Part shown: positions 33,700 through 41,340 of the stretch, in pieces
How positions within the stretch are numbered: the stretch's first letter is position 1
Layout of the letters: every line of letters starts with the position of its first letter
Assembly: GCA_050951505.1 (NCBI GenBank)
Contig: JBMNJE010000011.1
Span: 62,001-126,000, forward strand
Direction: 5' to 3'
Length of the DNA stretch: 64,000 nucleotides
Source of the DNA: DUOA01 sp012839095
Lineage (GTDB): Bacteria > Bacillota > Clostridia > Caldicoprobacterales > DTU083
Translations under genes and position numbers: made by a program
Notes under the pieces: generated by a model
What the model saw: only the letters and a program-made list of their open reading frames with translations
What the model was told of the DNA's origin: nothing
The model's database searches: none

Positions 33700-33732
33700 A
33701 TCGTATTTTAATATTGAAAGGAGTAATCAAAG

Positions 33733-35202
33733 ATGAAAAACTATGAATTCTGGTTTGTGGTTGGTTCCCAGTTTCTGTATGGTTCGGAAGTATTGGAAAC
33801 AGTTGCGGCACGTGCTGCCGAGATGGCAGACAGGATGAATGCCGGAGGAAATCTGCCCTGTAAAATGATATATAAGGTTACTGTCAAAACCAGCGAGGAG
33901 ATTCTGAACGTCATCCGGGAAGCCAACTATGACAACAGGTGCGCCGGTATTATCACATGGTGTCATACCTTCTCTCCCAGCAAGATGTGGCTTAACGGAC
34001 TGACCTTCCTGCAAAAACCCTATTGTCACCTTGCTACCCAATACAATGTGGAGATTCCCGATGAAGAAATTGACATGGATTTCATGAATCTGAATCAGGC
34101 AGCCCACGGCGACAGAGAGCATGGATTTATTGCCGCCCGTCTGCGCATGCCCCGCAAGGTGATTGCCGGACACTGGCAGGATAACGCTTTCCAAAAACGT
34201 TTGGGTGATTGGATGCGTGCCGCTGTCGGGGTTGCAGTCAGCCGAAATTTGAAAGTCATGAGATTTGGCGACAATATGCGTGAAGTCGCAGTTACTGAAG
34301 GTGATAAGGTTGAAGCCCAGAGAAAGCTGGGCTGGCAGGTAAATACCTGGCCGGTTGGCACTTTGGTTGAATACATGAATGCAGTGACCGAAGATGAAAT
34401 AGACGCTCTGATGAATACATATGAGACAGAATATGAGTTGGAAACAAGCGATATTGAAGCCGTCCGCTATCAGGCGCGTGCGGAAACAGGAATTAAGAGG
34501 ATGATGGATGAAGAAGGCTGCAAGGCATTCAGCAATACCTTTCAGGATCTCTACGGTATGAGACAACTGCCCGGTCTTGCCACCCAGCATCTTATGGCAC
34601 AGGGCTATGGATACGGAGGAGAAGGCGATTGGAAGGTCAGTGCCATGACAGCCGTTATAAAGGCCATGAGCCAGGGTCTGACCGGCGGAACCTCCTTCAT
34701 GGAAGATTATACCTATCATCTTGAGGCGGGCAATGAATACAGCCTTGGAGCCCATATGCTGGAGGTATGCCCGTCCATAGCAGCATCCAAACCTTCAATA
34801 CAGGTACACCATCTTGGAATCGGCGATCGGGAAGCTCCTGCCAGACTGGTCTTTGAAGGGCGGGCAGGAAAAGCGGTGGTTGTCAGTCTGGTGGATATGG
34901 GCGGCAGACTGCGTTTAATCTGTCAGGATATCGAGTGCATTGAGCCCACAATGAAAATGCCGAACCTGCCGGTTGCACGGGTGATGTGGAAGCCGAAGCC
35001 AAATCTTATTACAGGCATAGAATGCTGGATACAGGCAGGCGGTGCGCATCATACGGTATTATCCTATGATGTTACTGCGGAACAAATGCGGGACTGGGCC
35101 AGGATGATGGATATAGAATTTGTTCATATTAATGAAGATACCACACCGGAAAAACTGGAAGAAGAATTATTCCTGAAGGATCTTGCCTGGAAACTGAAAT
35201 GA
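33733..35202 (+). CDS. araA: L-arabinose isomerase
   Basis: A 489-residue enzyme converting L-arabinose to L-ribulose in the cytoplasm. The start KNYEFWFVVGSQFLYGSEVL, the WCHTFSPSKMW segment, LPGLATQHLMAQGYGYGGEGDWK, SFMEDYTYHLEAG and HLGIG are all family hallmarks; metal-binding Glu and His residues sit in the last motifs. ATG 33733 follows GAAAGGAGTAATCAAAG. araD follows after 9 bp. An insertion sequence lies only 33 bp upstream and separates it from any earlier promoter, so expression may depend on the element. Confidence 0.97.
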   Translation: MKNYEFWFVVGSQFLYGSEVLETVAARAAEMADRMNAGGNLPCKMIYKVTVKTSEEILNVIREANYDNRCAGIITWCHTFSPSKMWLNGLTFLQKPYCHLATQYNVEIPDEEIDMDFMNLNQAAHGDREHGFIAARLRMPRKVIAGHWQDNAFQKRLGDWMRAAVGVAVSRNLKVMRFGDNMREVAVTEGDKVEAQRKLGWQVNTWPVGTLVEYMNAVTEDEIDALMNTYETEYELETSDIEAVRYQARAETGIKRMMDEEGCKAFSNTFQDLYGMRQLPGLATQHLMAQGYGYGGEGDWKVSAMTAVIKAMSQGLTGGTSFMEDYTYHLEAGNEYSLGAHMLEVCPSIAASKPSIQVHHLGIGDREAPARLVFEGRAGKAVVVSLVDMGGRLRLICQDIECIEPTMKMPNLPVARVMWKPKPNLITGIECWIQAGGAHHTVLSYDVTAEQMRDWARMMDIEFVHINEDTTPEKLEEELFLKDLAWKLK

Positions 35203-35211
35203 GGTGGAAAT

Positions 35212-35898
35212 GTGCTTGATGATTTAAAAAAACAGGTTTGCGATGCAAATTTGCTCCTTCCCAGGAACGGACTGGTTACATTTACATGGGGCAATGTTTC
35301 AGCCATTCATCGCGAAAGCGGCTGTGTGGTTATCAAACCGTCCGGCGTCCCCTATGAAGGAATGACTGCCAATGATATGGTAGTTGTTGATCTGGATGGG
35401 AATGTTCTGGACGGAGATCTGAAACCCTCTTCCGATACACCTACTCATCTTGAACTTTACCGGGCTTTTCCGGATATAGGAGGTATTGTCCATACCCATT
35501 CCCGCTGGGCAACTATTTTCGCACAGGCCGGCAGGGGTATTTCTGCCATGGGTACCACTCATGGAGATTACTTCTACGGGGAAATCCCCTGTACCCGGCC
35601 GATGACACCGGAAGAAATCAGCGGTGCATATGAAAAGGAAACCGGGCTGGTGATAGTGGAAACCTTCAGCGAGACTGACCCTCTTGCCGTACCTGCGGTT
35701 CTTGTATACAGCCATGGTCCTTTCGCCTGGGGCAGAGACGCCATGGATGCGGTCCACAATGCAGTAGTCCTTGAGGAAGTGGCTTTCATGAACTGGCATG
35801 CCTTAATGCTGAACCCGGAAAAGGGCCCAATGCAGCAGGAGCTTCTTGACAGACACTACCTTCGCAAGCATGGCAAAAATGCCTACTACGGACAGTAA
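35212..35898 (+). CDS. araD: L-ribulose-5-phosphate 4-epimerase
   Basis: A 228-residue class II aldolase-fold enzyme that converts L-ribulose-5-phosphate to D-xylulose-5-phosphate. Zn-ligand motifs are visible (HTHSRWATIFAQAG and YSHGPFAWG), as is the GNVSAIHRESGCVVIKPSG phosphate region and GTTHGDYFYGEIPCTRP. GTG 35212 follows GAGGTGG. Ribulokinase (araB), the step between AraA and AraD, is not adjacent. A strong terminator follows. Confidence 0.95.
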   Translation: MLDDLKKQVCDANLLLPRNGLVTFTWGNVSAIHRESGCVVIKPSGVPYEGMTANDMVVVDLDGNVLDGDLKPSSDTPTHLELYRAFPDIGGIVHTHSRWATIFAQAGRGISAMGTTHGDYFYGEIPCTRPMTPEEISGAYEKETGLVIVETFSETDPLAVPAVLVYSHGPFAWGRDAMDAVHNAVVLEEVAFMNWHALMLNPEKGPMQQELLDRHYLRKHGKNAYYGQ

Positions 35899-35942
35899 AA
35901 GGTCTTGTATGAAAGTAATAAATACATGAAGTGTTAATTAAT

Positions 35943-35975
35943 AAGCCTCTGAACCCATTAAAGGATTCAGAGGCT
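35943..35975 (+). terminator. Terminator of the araAD operon
   Basis: AAGCCTCTGAA and TTCAGAGGCTT pair over 11 bp with an 11-nt loop, followed by GCTTTTGCC. Confidence 0.85.
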
Positions 35976-36021
35976 TGCTTTTGCCTTTCCGGCTTGTTAT
36001 CGTTTACAGTTGTTCACTTTT

Positions 36022-37242
36022 TTAGTCTTCCGTTACTTCTGCGGGAGCATCTTCTTTGGCTTCTTTGTTTTCCAGTTTATGCAGGACATTCCCGGCAAAT
36101 TCCCGTCCGCCGAGTCCAAAGGCAATAGCAAAGGCAGCCGCAGCTGCACCCAGGATTATAATAAATGCGGAATTAACAATAGAGGTAGCAATTCCAAGCT
36201 GATTCAGGGTCATAAATACTGCCAGGGCAATAATTGCTGTTTTTGCTGCATATGCCTGCAGTTTTGAATCCGTAAACTTTTTCAGAATCGCGCTCTCCAC
36301 CCATGAGGCAGCAAACAGTGCGACACCCATTATAATGATGGCGCTGACAGCCAATGGCAGATAGGCAATAATTGCTTCACCTGCAAACTGCAGGACTTCC
36401 AGCTTAAGAACATTAATAGCTTCCACAACAAAAAGGAGTACAAGGATATACCGAACAATCTCACCTATTGTTTTGGAGAGTAAAAAGCCCTTCAGTTTGC
36501 CTTTATCGACCGGCATTGCCTTCTGAAGCAGTGTATCAGTACCCACTCCGGACAGAATTTCTGCAAGCAAACTGCCGGCAATTCTGGCAATAAATGCACC
36601 TATGATGACAATGGCAATGGCAGAGAAGATATTGGGCAGGAAGGAAATAATCTTGTCCAGCATGGAAATGGCCGGTTGGGAAATAGCCGATATGTTAAGT
36701 ACCTGCAGGGCTGCGACAATGACCGGAATTAGAATCAGTACATATACAAGATAAGAGAGTACTGAGGAAACTGAAGTGCTTTCCGTGGAAATACCTGCTT
36801 TTTCCTGAATTTTGTCCACATGTAAACGCTTTAATACCGGGGTGACCAGCTGTCTGACCAGTCTGGCGATAAACAAGCCGGCTACCAGAATGACGATGGC
36901 TGCCAGAATATTGGGTATGTAGCCCAGGAACTGGGAGACCAGGGAAGTAATCGGTGCAGATACATTATGCATACCCAGCTTATCCAGTACTCCGGGAAGA
37001 AACAGGAGGAAAACTACCAGAAATACCAGCTTGCCGATAAACTCCACCGAGCTGCCTGTCGTTTCGTCTGCAATTCCAATTTTGTCGGTATACTTCTGTG
37101 CGTTCACCTTTTCCAAGATCTTAGTGACAACTCGCTTTGCCAGGGCAGCAAGGGCCAAAGCTAGAATCAGCAGCAGTACTGCTGAAATGACGGATGGCAG
37201 TGACTCGAAGAATGAAACCCATAATGATTGCAAATAAGCCAT
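36022..37242 (-). CDS. CmpX-like mechanosensitive-channel-type membrane protein
   Basis: A 406-residue membrane protein made of repeated conserved TM-helix units: LGYIPNILAAIVILVAGLFI, then ISFLPNIFSAIAIVIIGAFI, then IAYLPLAVSAIIIMGVALF. The C-terminal AAAAAFAIAFGLGGREFAG resembles the pore-lining helix and start of the MscS beta domain, which is otherwise absent; the protein ends in an acidic tail. CmpX-type proteins are linked to osmotic or membrane stress. ATG 37242 follows AGTGAGGTTATCGT. It is divergent from the pur operon. Confidence 0.82.
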   Translation of the reverse strand: MAYLQSLWVSFFESLPSVISAVLLLILALALAALAKRVVTKILEKVNAQKYTDKIGIADETTGSSVEFIGKLVFLVVFLLFLPGVLDKLGMHNVSAPITSLVSQFLGYIPNILAAIVILVAGLFIARLVRQLVTPVLKRLHVDKIQEKAGISTESTSVSSVLSYLVYVLILIPVIVAALQVLNISAISQPAISMLDKIISFLPNIFSAIAIVIIGAFIARIAGSLLAEILSGVGTDTLLQKAMPVDKGKLKGFLLSKTIGEIVRYILVLLFVVEAINVLKLEVLQFAGEAIIAYLPLAVSAIIIMGVALFAASWVESAILKKFTDSKLQAYAAKTAIIALAVFMTLNQLGIATSIVNSAFIIILGAAAAAFAIAFGLGGREFAGNVLHKLENKEAKEDAPAEVTED

Positions 37243-37384
37243 ACGATAACCTCACTTTCTTTAAAATTTTTCGTTCCTGTTATCGGGCAGGGTGCATAGT
37301 AAAAATGTCTTTTAAGATTTTAAAAGTATGCTCATAATATAAATAAGCGGGTCCAACACAATTGAAACGGAAAAATAGATAAAC

Positions 37385-37420
37385 CGAACATTTATTATAT
37401 AACAGCTGAAAATGTTCGGC
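37385..37420. promoter_or_regulatory. Paired PurBoxes (PurR operator)
   Basis: CCGAACATTT (37385-37394) and its exact reverse complement AAATGTTCGG (37411-37420) are 16 nt apart. Both match the B. subtilis PurBox core CCGAACAWT, in the inverted arrangement and spacing used by PurR. They sit 7 nt before the -35 box of the pur promoter. A B. subtilis-type PurR, released by PRPP, is therefore the likely regulator. Confidence 0.82.
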
Positions 37421-37427
37421 AAAATAT

Positions 37428-37455
37428 TGACAAACCAAGTTGTTTTTGGTATAGT
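37428..37455 (+). promoter_or_regulatory. SigA-type promoter of the pur operon
   Basis: TTGACA (37428-37433), 16 nt, TATAGT (37450-37455). Transcription would begin just before the guanine aptamer. Confidence 0.8.
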
Positions 37456-37468
37456 ACTTATATAAAAT

Positions 37469-37536
37469 ACTCATATAATCCTGATAATTGGTTTGGGAGT
37501 TTCTACTGGGCGGCCGTAAACTGCCTGACTATGAGT
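37469..37536 (+). ncRNA. Guanine riboswitch aptamer controlling the pur operon
   Basis: P1 is ACTCAT (37469-37474) with ATGAGT (37531-37536). The core follows the purine-aptamer consensus: ATAATC, TGATAATTGG loop region, TTTGGGAGTTTCTAC, GGCGGCCGTAAACTGCC, then GACTATGAG. The ligand-pairing base is C (37529), as in guanine/hypoxanthine aptamers; adenine aptamers have U there. With the terminator at 37641-37677 it should stop transcription when guanine is plentiful. Confidence 0.93.
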
Positions 37537-37640
37537 GGATATTGCTGCTGTCTTAGTTTACCGGCACTGCTGCGGACCATGTTTTCGATGGTAATAGCCC
37601 GATCGCCGTAGTAGTGATTGGTTTTCTGTGTAAAAGAGAA

Positions 37641-37677
37641 GCGCATGATTCACACCTGGTCGAATCATGGGCTTTTT
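37641..37677 (+). terminator. Riboswitch-controlled terminator ahead of purE
   Basis: GCGCATGATTC (37641-37651) pairs with GAATCATGGGC (37662-37672), followed by TTTTT. It lies about 105 nt after the aptamer and 82 nt before the purE start. Confidence 0.85.
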
Positions 37678-37758
37678 GTAATTTTGGAGTTATTTGCAGT
37701 CTGTTCATTACCCACCTGTCTCCACTCAATCGTATCTGCATGGAATGGAGGTTATTGC

Positions 37759-38265
37759 ATGTCTGACAAGTTAAAGGCTGCCCTTGTTATGGGCAGTGAT
37801 TCTGATTTTCCTGTTCTTAAAAGAAGTATCCGGCTGTTAAAGGCGTTTGGTGTCGAAACAGAAGTACATGTGATTTCAGCACACCGTACACCTTACCAGG
37901 CGGAGGAGTTTGCAAGTAAAGCTGAATCCGCCGGTATAGGCGTCATTATTGCTGCCGCAGGCAAAGCAGCCCACCTGGCAGGGGTTATCGCCTCTTATAC
38001 AATACTGCCGGTAATTGGTCTGCCCGTAAAGTCCTCTACTATGGACGGGCTTGATTCCCTCCTGTCCATGGTACAGATGCCAAAAGGCATTCCGGTTGCC
38101 ACTGTGGCTATTGACGGGGCTGAGAATGCTGCACTTTTGGCGGTACAGATCCTTTCACTCAGTTGCAAGGAACTGAAAGAAAAACTGAGGGAGTACAGAA
38201 TGGACATGGCAGAAGAGGTAGTAGAAAAGGACAGGCTGATAAGGGAAGAAGCGGAAAAACTATGA
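37759..38265 (+). CDS. purE: N5-carboxyaminoimidazole ribonucleotide mutase
   Basis: A 168-residue class I PurE, which moves the carboxyl group of N5-CAIR to form CAIR. Motifs are GSDSDFPVLKRS, ISAHRTPYQAEEF with the catalytic His, and AAGKAAHLAGVIAS, a Clostridia-style version of GAGGAAHLPG. ATG 37759 follows TGGAGGTTATTGC. It is the first gene of purEFMNHD. A purK gene, which class I PurE normally needs, is not adjacent. Confidence 0.95.
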   Translation: MSDKLKAALVMGSDSDFPVLKRSIRLLKAFGVETEVHVISAHRTPYQAEEFASKAESAGIGVIIAAAGKAAHLAGVIASYTILPVIGLPVKSSTMDGLDSLLSMVQMPKGIPVATVAIDGAENAALLAVQILSLSCKELKEKLREYRMDMAEEVVEKDRLIREEAEKL

Positions 38266-38290
38266 ACCTGAGAGAAACGAGGAATGAGCT

Positions 38291-39679
38291 GTGATTGGCA
38301 TATACGATCAAAATGGACTGGATGTGCAGGAAATCGTATTTTTCGGGCTCTATGCCCTGCAGCACCGGGGGCAGGAAAGCGCAGGAATAGCTGTTACAGA
38401 TGGTAATTCCATTTCATATCACAAAGGAATGGGACTGGTGGCAGATGTCTTTGATGATCGGTCCATGTCCGAACTGGAAGGCGGAAAGGCTGCCATCGGA
38501 CATGTCAGGTATACAACGAGCAGCGATGGGATGTATGCCAATGCCCAGCCTCTTGTAACCAAATACAAAAAAGGCACCATGGCACTGGCTCATGACGGCA
38601 GACTGGTTAATGCGGATTCCCTCAGAAGGGAACTTGAGGAAACCGGCACCATTTTCCAGACCAGCCTGGATATAGAGGTTATAGCCAATCTTATAGCCAG
38701 AAATATTGACATGGGGCTGGAGGAAGCCATTAAACATACTATGGGTATGATTCGGGGGGCTTATGCCCTTCTCATTATGACAGAAGAAAAATTGGTCGCC
38801 ATGAGAGATCCTCTCGGCATACGTCCTCTTGCCCTTGGCAAACTGGAAGATTCCTTCGTTGTAGCCTCCGAAACCTGTTCATTTGACACTATCGGAGCGG
38901 AATACATTCGGGATGTAAAACCCGGTGAGATTTTGGTGATTGATGCTAAGGGACTTAAGTCAATACAAACACCGGTTCCCCTGGAATCGGCATTATGTAT
39001 TTTCGAGTTTGTCTACTATGCCCGCACCGACAGCACAATCGACGGCATAAGTGTCTATATGGCAAGAAAGGAAGCCGGCGCCAGGCTGGCAGCCGAGCAG
39101 CCTGTGGAAGCTGATATGGTGATTGGAGTTCCCGATTCCGGCACAACTGCCGCCATCGGCTATGCAGAGGCAGCCGGCATTCCCTTCGGGGAAGGGTTTA
39201 TAAAAAACCGATATGTGGGAAGAACTTTCATACGTTCAAGTCAGCACATGCGGGAACAGGGAGTCAGAATAAAGCTGAATGCTCTCAGGCGTATGGTAAA
39301 AGGTAAACGAATTGTGGTTATCGATGATTCCATAGTCCGAGGAACTACCAGCAAAAAGATAGTGGAAATGCTGCGCCTGGCAGGAGCCAGGGAAGTGCAC
39401 ATGAGAATCAGTTCTCCGCCTGTCCGCTTCCCCTGCTATTATGGGCTGGATATCGATACTTCTGATCAGTTAATCGGCTATTCCCATGATGTGGATGATA
39501 TATGCAAAATCATAGGGGCTGATTCGCTGGGATATCTGAGCCAGGAAGGGCTCATGAAAACATTGGAAGGCAGCGGATGCGGCTTCTGCCGCGGCTGTTT
39601 TGACGGAACATATCCGATTGAGGCAGCAGGAGACAGCCTGGAAAAAGGCGATAAGGAAAAGAAAAACCGGAAGGATTGA
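38291..39679 (+). CDS. purF: Amidophosphoribosyltransferase lacking the N-terminal Cys nucleophile
   Basis: A 462-residue PurF, which makes phosphoribosylamine from PRPP. The PRTase half is intact (VVIDDSIVRGTTSKK), and the four [4Fe-4S] Cys are present (ALCIFEF, RFPCYYG, GCGFCRGC). The Ntn-glutaminase half is altered. Normal enzymes begin CGVFGIY after processing; here GTG 38291 opens directly at VIGIYDQ with an in-frame stop 6 nt upstream, and a TGT triplet exists only out of frame (38290-38292). LAHNGNLVN reads LAHDGRLVN, replacing the oxyanion-hole Asn with Asp102. Arg73 (GHVRYTT) and Asp127 remain. It could still work with ammonia. ACGAGGA precedes the GTG by about 7 nt. Confidence 0.93.
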   Translation: MIGIYDQNGLDVQEIVFFGLYALQHRGQESAGIAVTDGNSISYHKGMGLVADVFDDRSMSELEGGKAAIGHVRYTTSSDGMYANAQPLVTKYKKGTMALAHDGRLVNADSLRRELEETGTIFQTSLDIEVIANLIARNIDMGLEEAIKHTMGMIRGAYALLIMTEEKLVAMRDPLGIRPLALGKLEDSFVVASETCSFDTIGAEYIRDVKPGEILVIDAKGLKSIQTPVPLESALCIFEFVYYARTDSTIDGISVYMARKEAGARLAAEQPVEADMVIGVPDSGTTAAIGYAEAAGIPFGEGFIKNRYVGRTFIRSSQHMREQGVRIKLNALRRMVKGKRIVVIDDSIVRGTTSKKIVEMLRLAGAREVHMRISSPPVRFPCYYGLDIDTSDQLIGYSHDVDDICKIIGADSLGYLSQEGLMKTLEGSGCGFCRGCFDGTYPIEAAGDSLEKGDKEKKNRKD

Positions 39680-39685
39680 TAAGGT

Positions 39686-40711
39686 ATGGGAATCAACTAC
39701 AGGGATGCCGGGGTGGACGTGGAGGCAGGTTATGAAGCAGTCAGGCTGATGAAGCAATATGTTAACAAAACCCATACACCTAATGTAATTGGAGGTCTGG
39801 GCGGATTTGGAGGAATGTTTCAGCTTGATACCTCCGGAGTGGAGGAACCGGTTTTGGTGGCAGCCACCGATGGAGTAGGCACCAAGCTTAAGATAGCCTT
39901 CCTCCTTGATCGCCACGATACCATAGGCATTGACTGCGTGGCTATGTGCGTCAATGACTTAATATGTCAGGGAGCCAGGCCTCTTTTCTTTCTGGATTAC
40001 ATTGCGACAGGCAAGCTGTTGCCAGAGCAGGCTGCCTTGATTGTAAAGGGTGTAGCTGAAGGATGTCTGCAGAGCGGCTGCGCTCTGATTGGAGGAGAAA
40101 CAGCCGAAATGCCCGGTTTTTACCAGGCAGGTGAGTATGATGTAGCAGGCTTTGCCGTAGGGTTGGCCGACCGGAAAAAGCTGATAGACGGTTCAAAAAT
40201 AGAAGCCGGAGACTCATTGATTGGCCTTGCATCCAGCGGAGTGCACAGTAATGGATTTTCATTGGTCAGAAAGCTGCTGGCAGAGGAAAACAACCGCCTT
40301 TCGGAATATGATGAACGGCTGGGCAGCACCATAGGAGAAGCGCTGCTCACCCCTACGCGGATATATGTCAAGGGAATACTGGAGCTTCTAAAGCATTTCA
40401 CCATTAAGGGACTGTCCCATATTACCGGCGGAGGGTTTATAGAAAACATTCCAAGAATGCTTCCCGCGGGGCTGTCTGCCGAGCTGGACAGGGGCAGCTG
40501 GCCGGTGCTTCCTGTTTTTTCATTGCTTCAGGAAGCAGGGCAGATTGCAGAAATGAATATGTTCAATACCTTTAATATGGGCATAGGTATGGTGCTGGCC
40601 TGTGAACCGGCTCAGGAAGAGGACATCATCGCCGGCCTGAAGGAATCCGGCTATCCGGCTTACCCCATTGGCAGAGTTAAAGAAGGTCAGGAAGGCATGG
40701 TGTTGATATGA
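39686..40711 (+). CDS. purM: Phosphoribosylformylglycinamidine cyclo-ligase (AIR synthetase)
   Basis: A 341-residue enzyme that closes FGAM to AIR with ATP. It has YRDAGVDVEAG at the start, VAATDGVGTKLKIAF (ATP/metal loop), VNDLICQGARPLFFLDY, GGETAEMPGFY, and SGVHSNGFSLVRK, all typical of the PurM fold. Length is standard. It starts 6 nt after the purF stop with AAGGTATG upstream, and its end overlaps purN by 4 bp (ATGA). Confidence 0.97.
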   Translation: MGINYRDAGVDVEAGYEAVRLMKQYVNKTHTPNVIGGLGGFGGMFQLDTSGVEEPVLVAATDGVGTKLKIAFLLDRHDTIGIDCVAMCVNDLICQGARPLFFLDYIATGKLLPEQAALIVKGVAEGCLQSGCALIGGETAEMPGFYQAGEYDVAGFAVGLADRKKLIDGSKIEAGDSLIGLASSGVHSNGFSLVRKLLAEENNRLSEYDERLGSTIGEALLTPTRIYVKGILELLKHFTIKGLSHITGGGFIENIPRMLPAGLSAELDRGSWPVLPVFSLLQEAGQIAEMNMFNTFNMGIGMVLACEPAQEEDIIAGLKESGYPAYPIGRVKEGQEGMVLI

Positions 40712-41340
40712 AGGGCATCGGGGTACTGATATCCGGGGGAGGCACCAATCTGCAGGCGGTCATGGATGCCGTAGATCAGGGCAGCATACCTGCCGGGATA
40801 AACCTGGTACTTTCAGACAGGCCTGGAGCATATGGTCTGATCCGGGCCCGGAAAAGAGGGATACCGGCATACTGCATTAACAGAAAACATTTTAAAGACT
40901 CCGGCGCCTTTAACAGAGCCCTGCTAAAAAAGCTGAAGGAATACCAAGTGGACTATATAGTTCTGGCCGGTTACCTCAGTATTTTGTCTCCTGAGCTGGT
41001 TGAGGCCTATCGAAATAAAATCATCAATGTTCATCCTTCTTTGATACCGGCTTTCTGCGGCATGGGCCGTTACGGAGACAAAGTACATAAGGCCGTTTTG
41101 GAGTATGGCGTGAAGATAACAGGAGCAACGGTTCATTTTGTTGATGAAGGGGCGGATACCGGGCCTATAATATTTCAAAAGCATGTGGAGGTACTGCCCG
41201 ATGATACGGTTGAGACCCTGTCAAAGCGGGTGCTGGATGCAGAGCACGAGCTTCTGCCCAGGGCTGTCGCATTGCTGGTTCAGGACAGAATCAGGGTATG
41301 CGGGAGAAAAGTAATAATTGAGGAGAGAGGTTCGAAATGA
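40708..41340 (+). CDS. purN: Phosphoribosylglycinamide formyltransferase
   Basis: A 210-residue enzyme that transfers a formyl group from 10-formyl-THF to GAR. Motifs are ISGGGTNLQAV, INVHPSLIPAF with catalytic Asn and His, and DEGADTGPIIFQ with catalytic Asp. Overlaps of 4 bp with purM and purH show translational coupling. No anomalies are visible. Confidence 0.97.
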   Translation: MKGIGVLISGGGTNLQAVMDAVDQGSIPAGINLVLSDRPGAYGLIRARKRGIPAYCINRKHFKDSGAFNRALLKKLKEYQVDYIVLAGYLSILSPELVEAYRNKIINVHPSLIPAFCGMGRYGDKVHKAVLEYGVKITGATVHFVDEGADTGPIIFQKHVEVLPDDTVETLSKRVLDAEHELLPRAVALLVQDRIRVCGRKVIIEERGSK

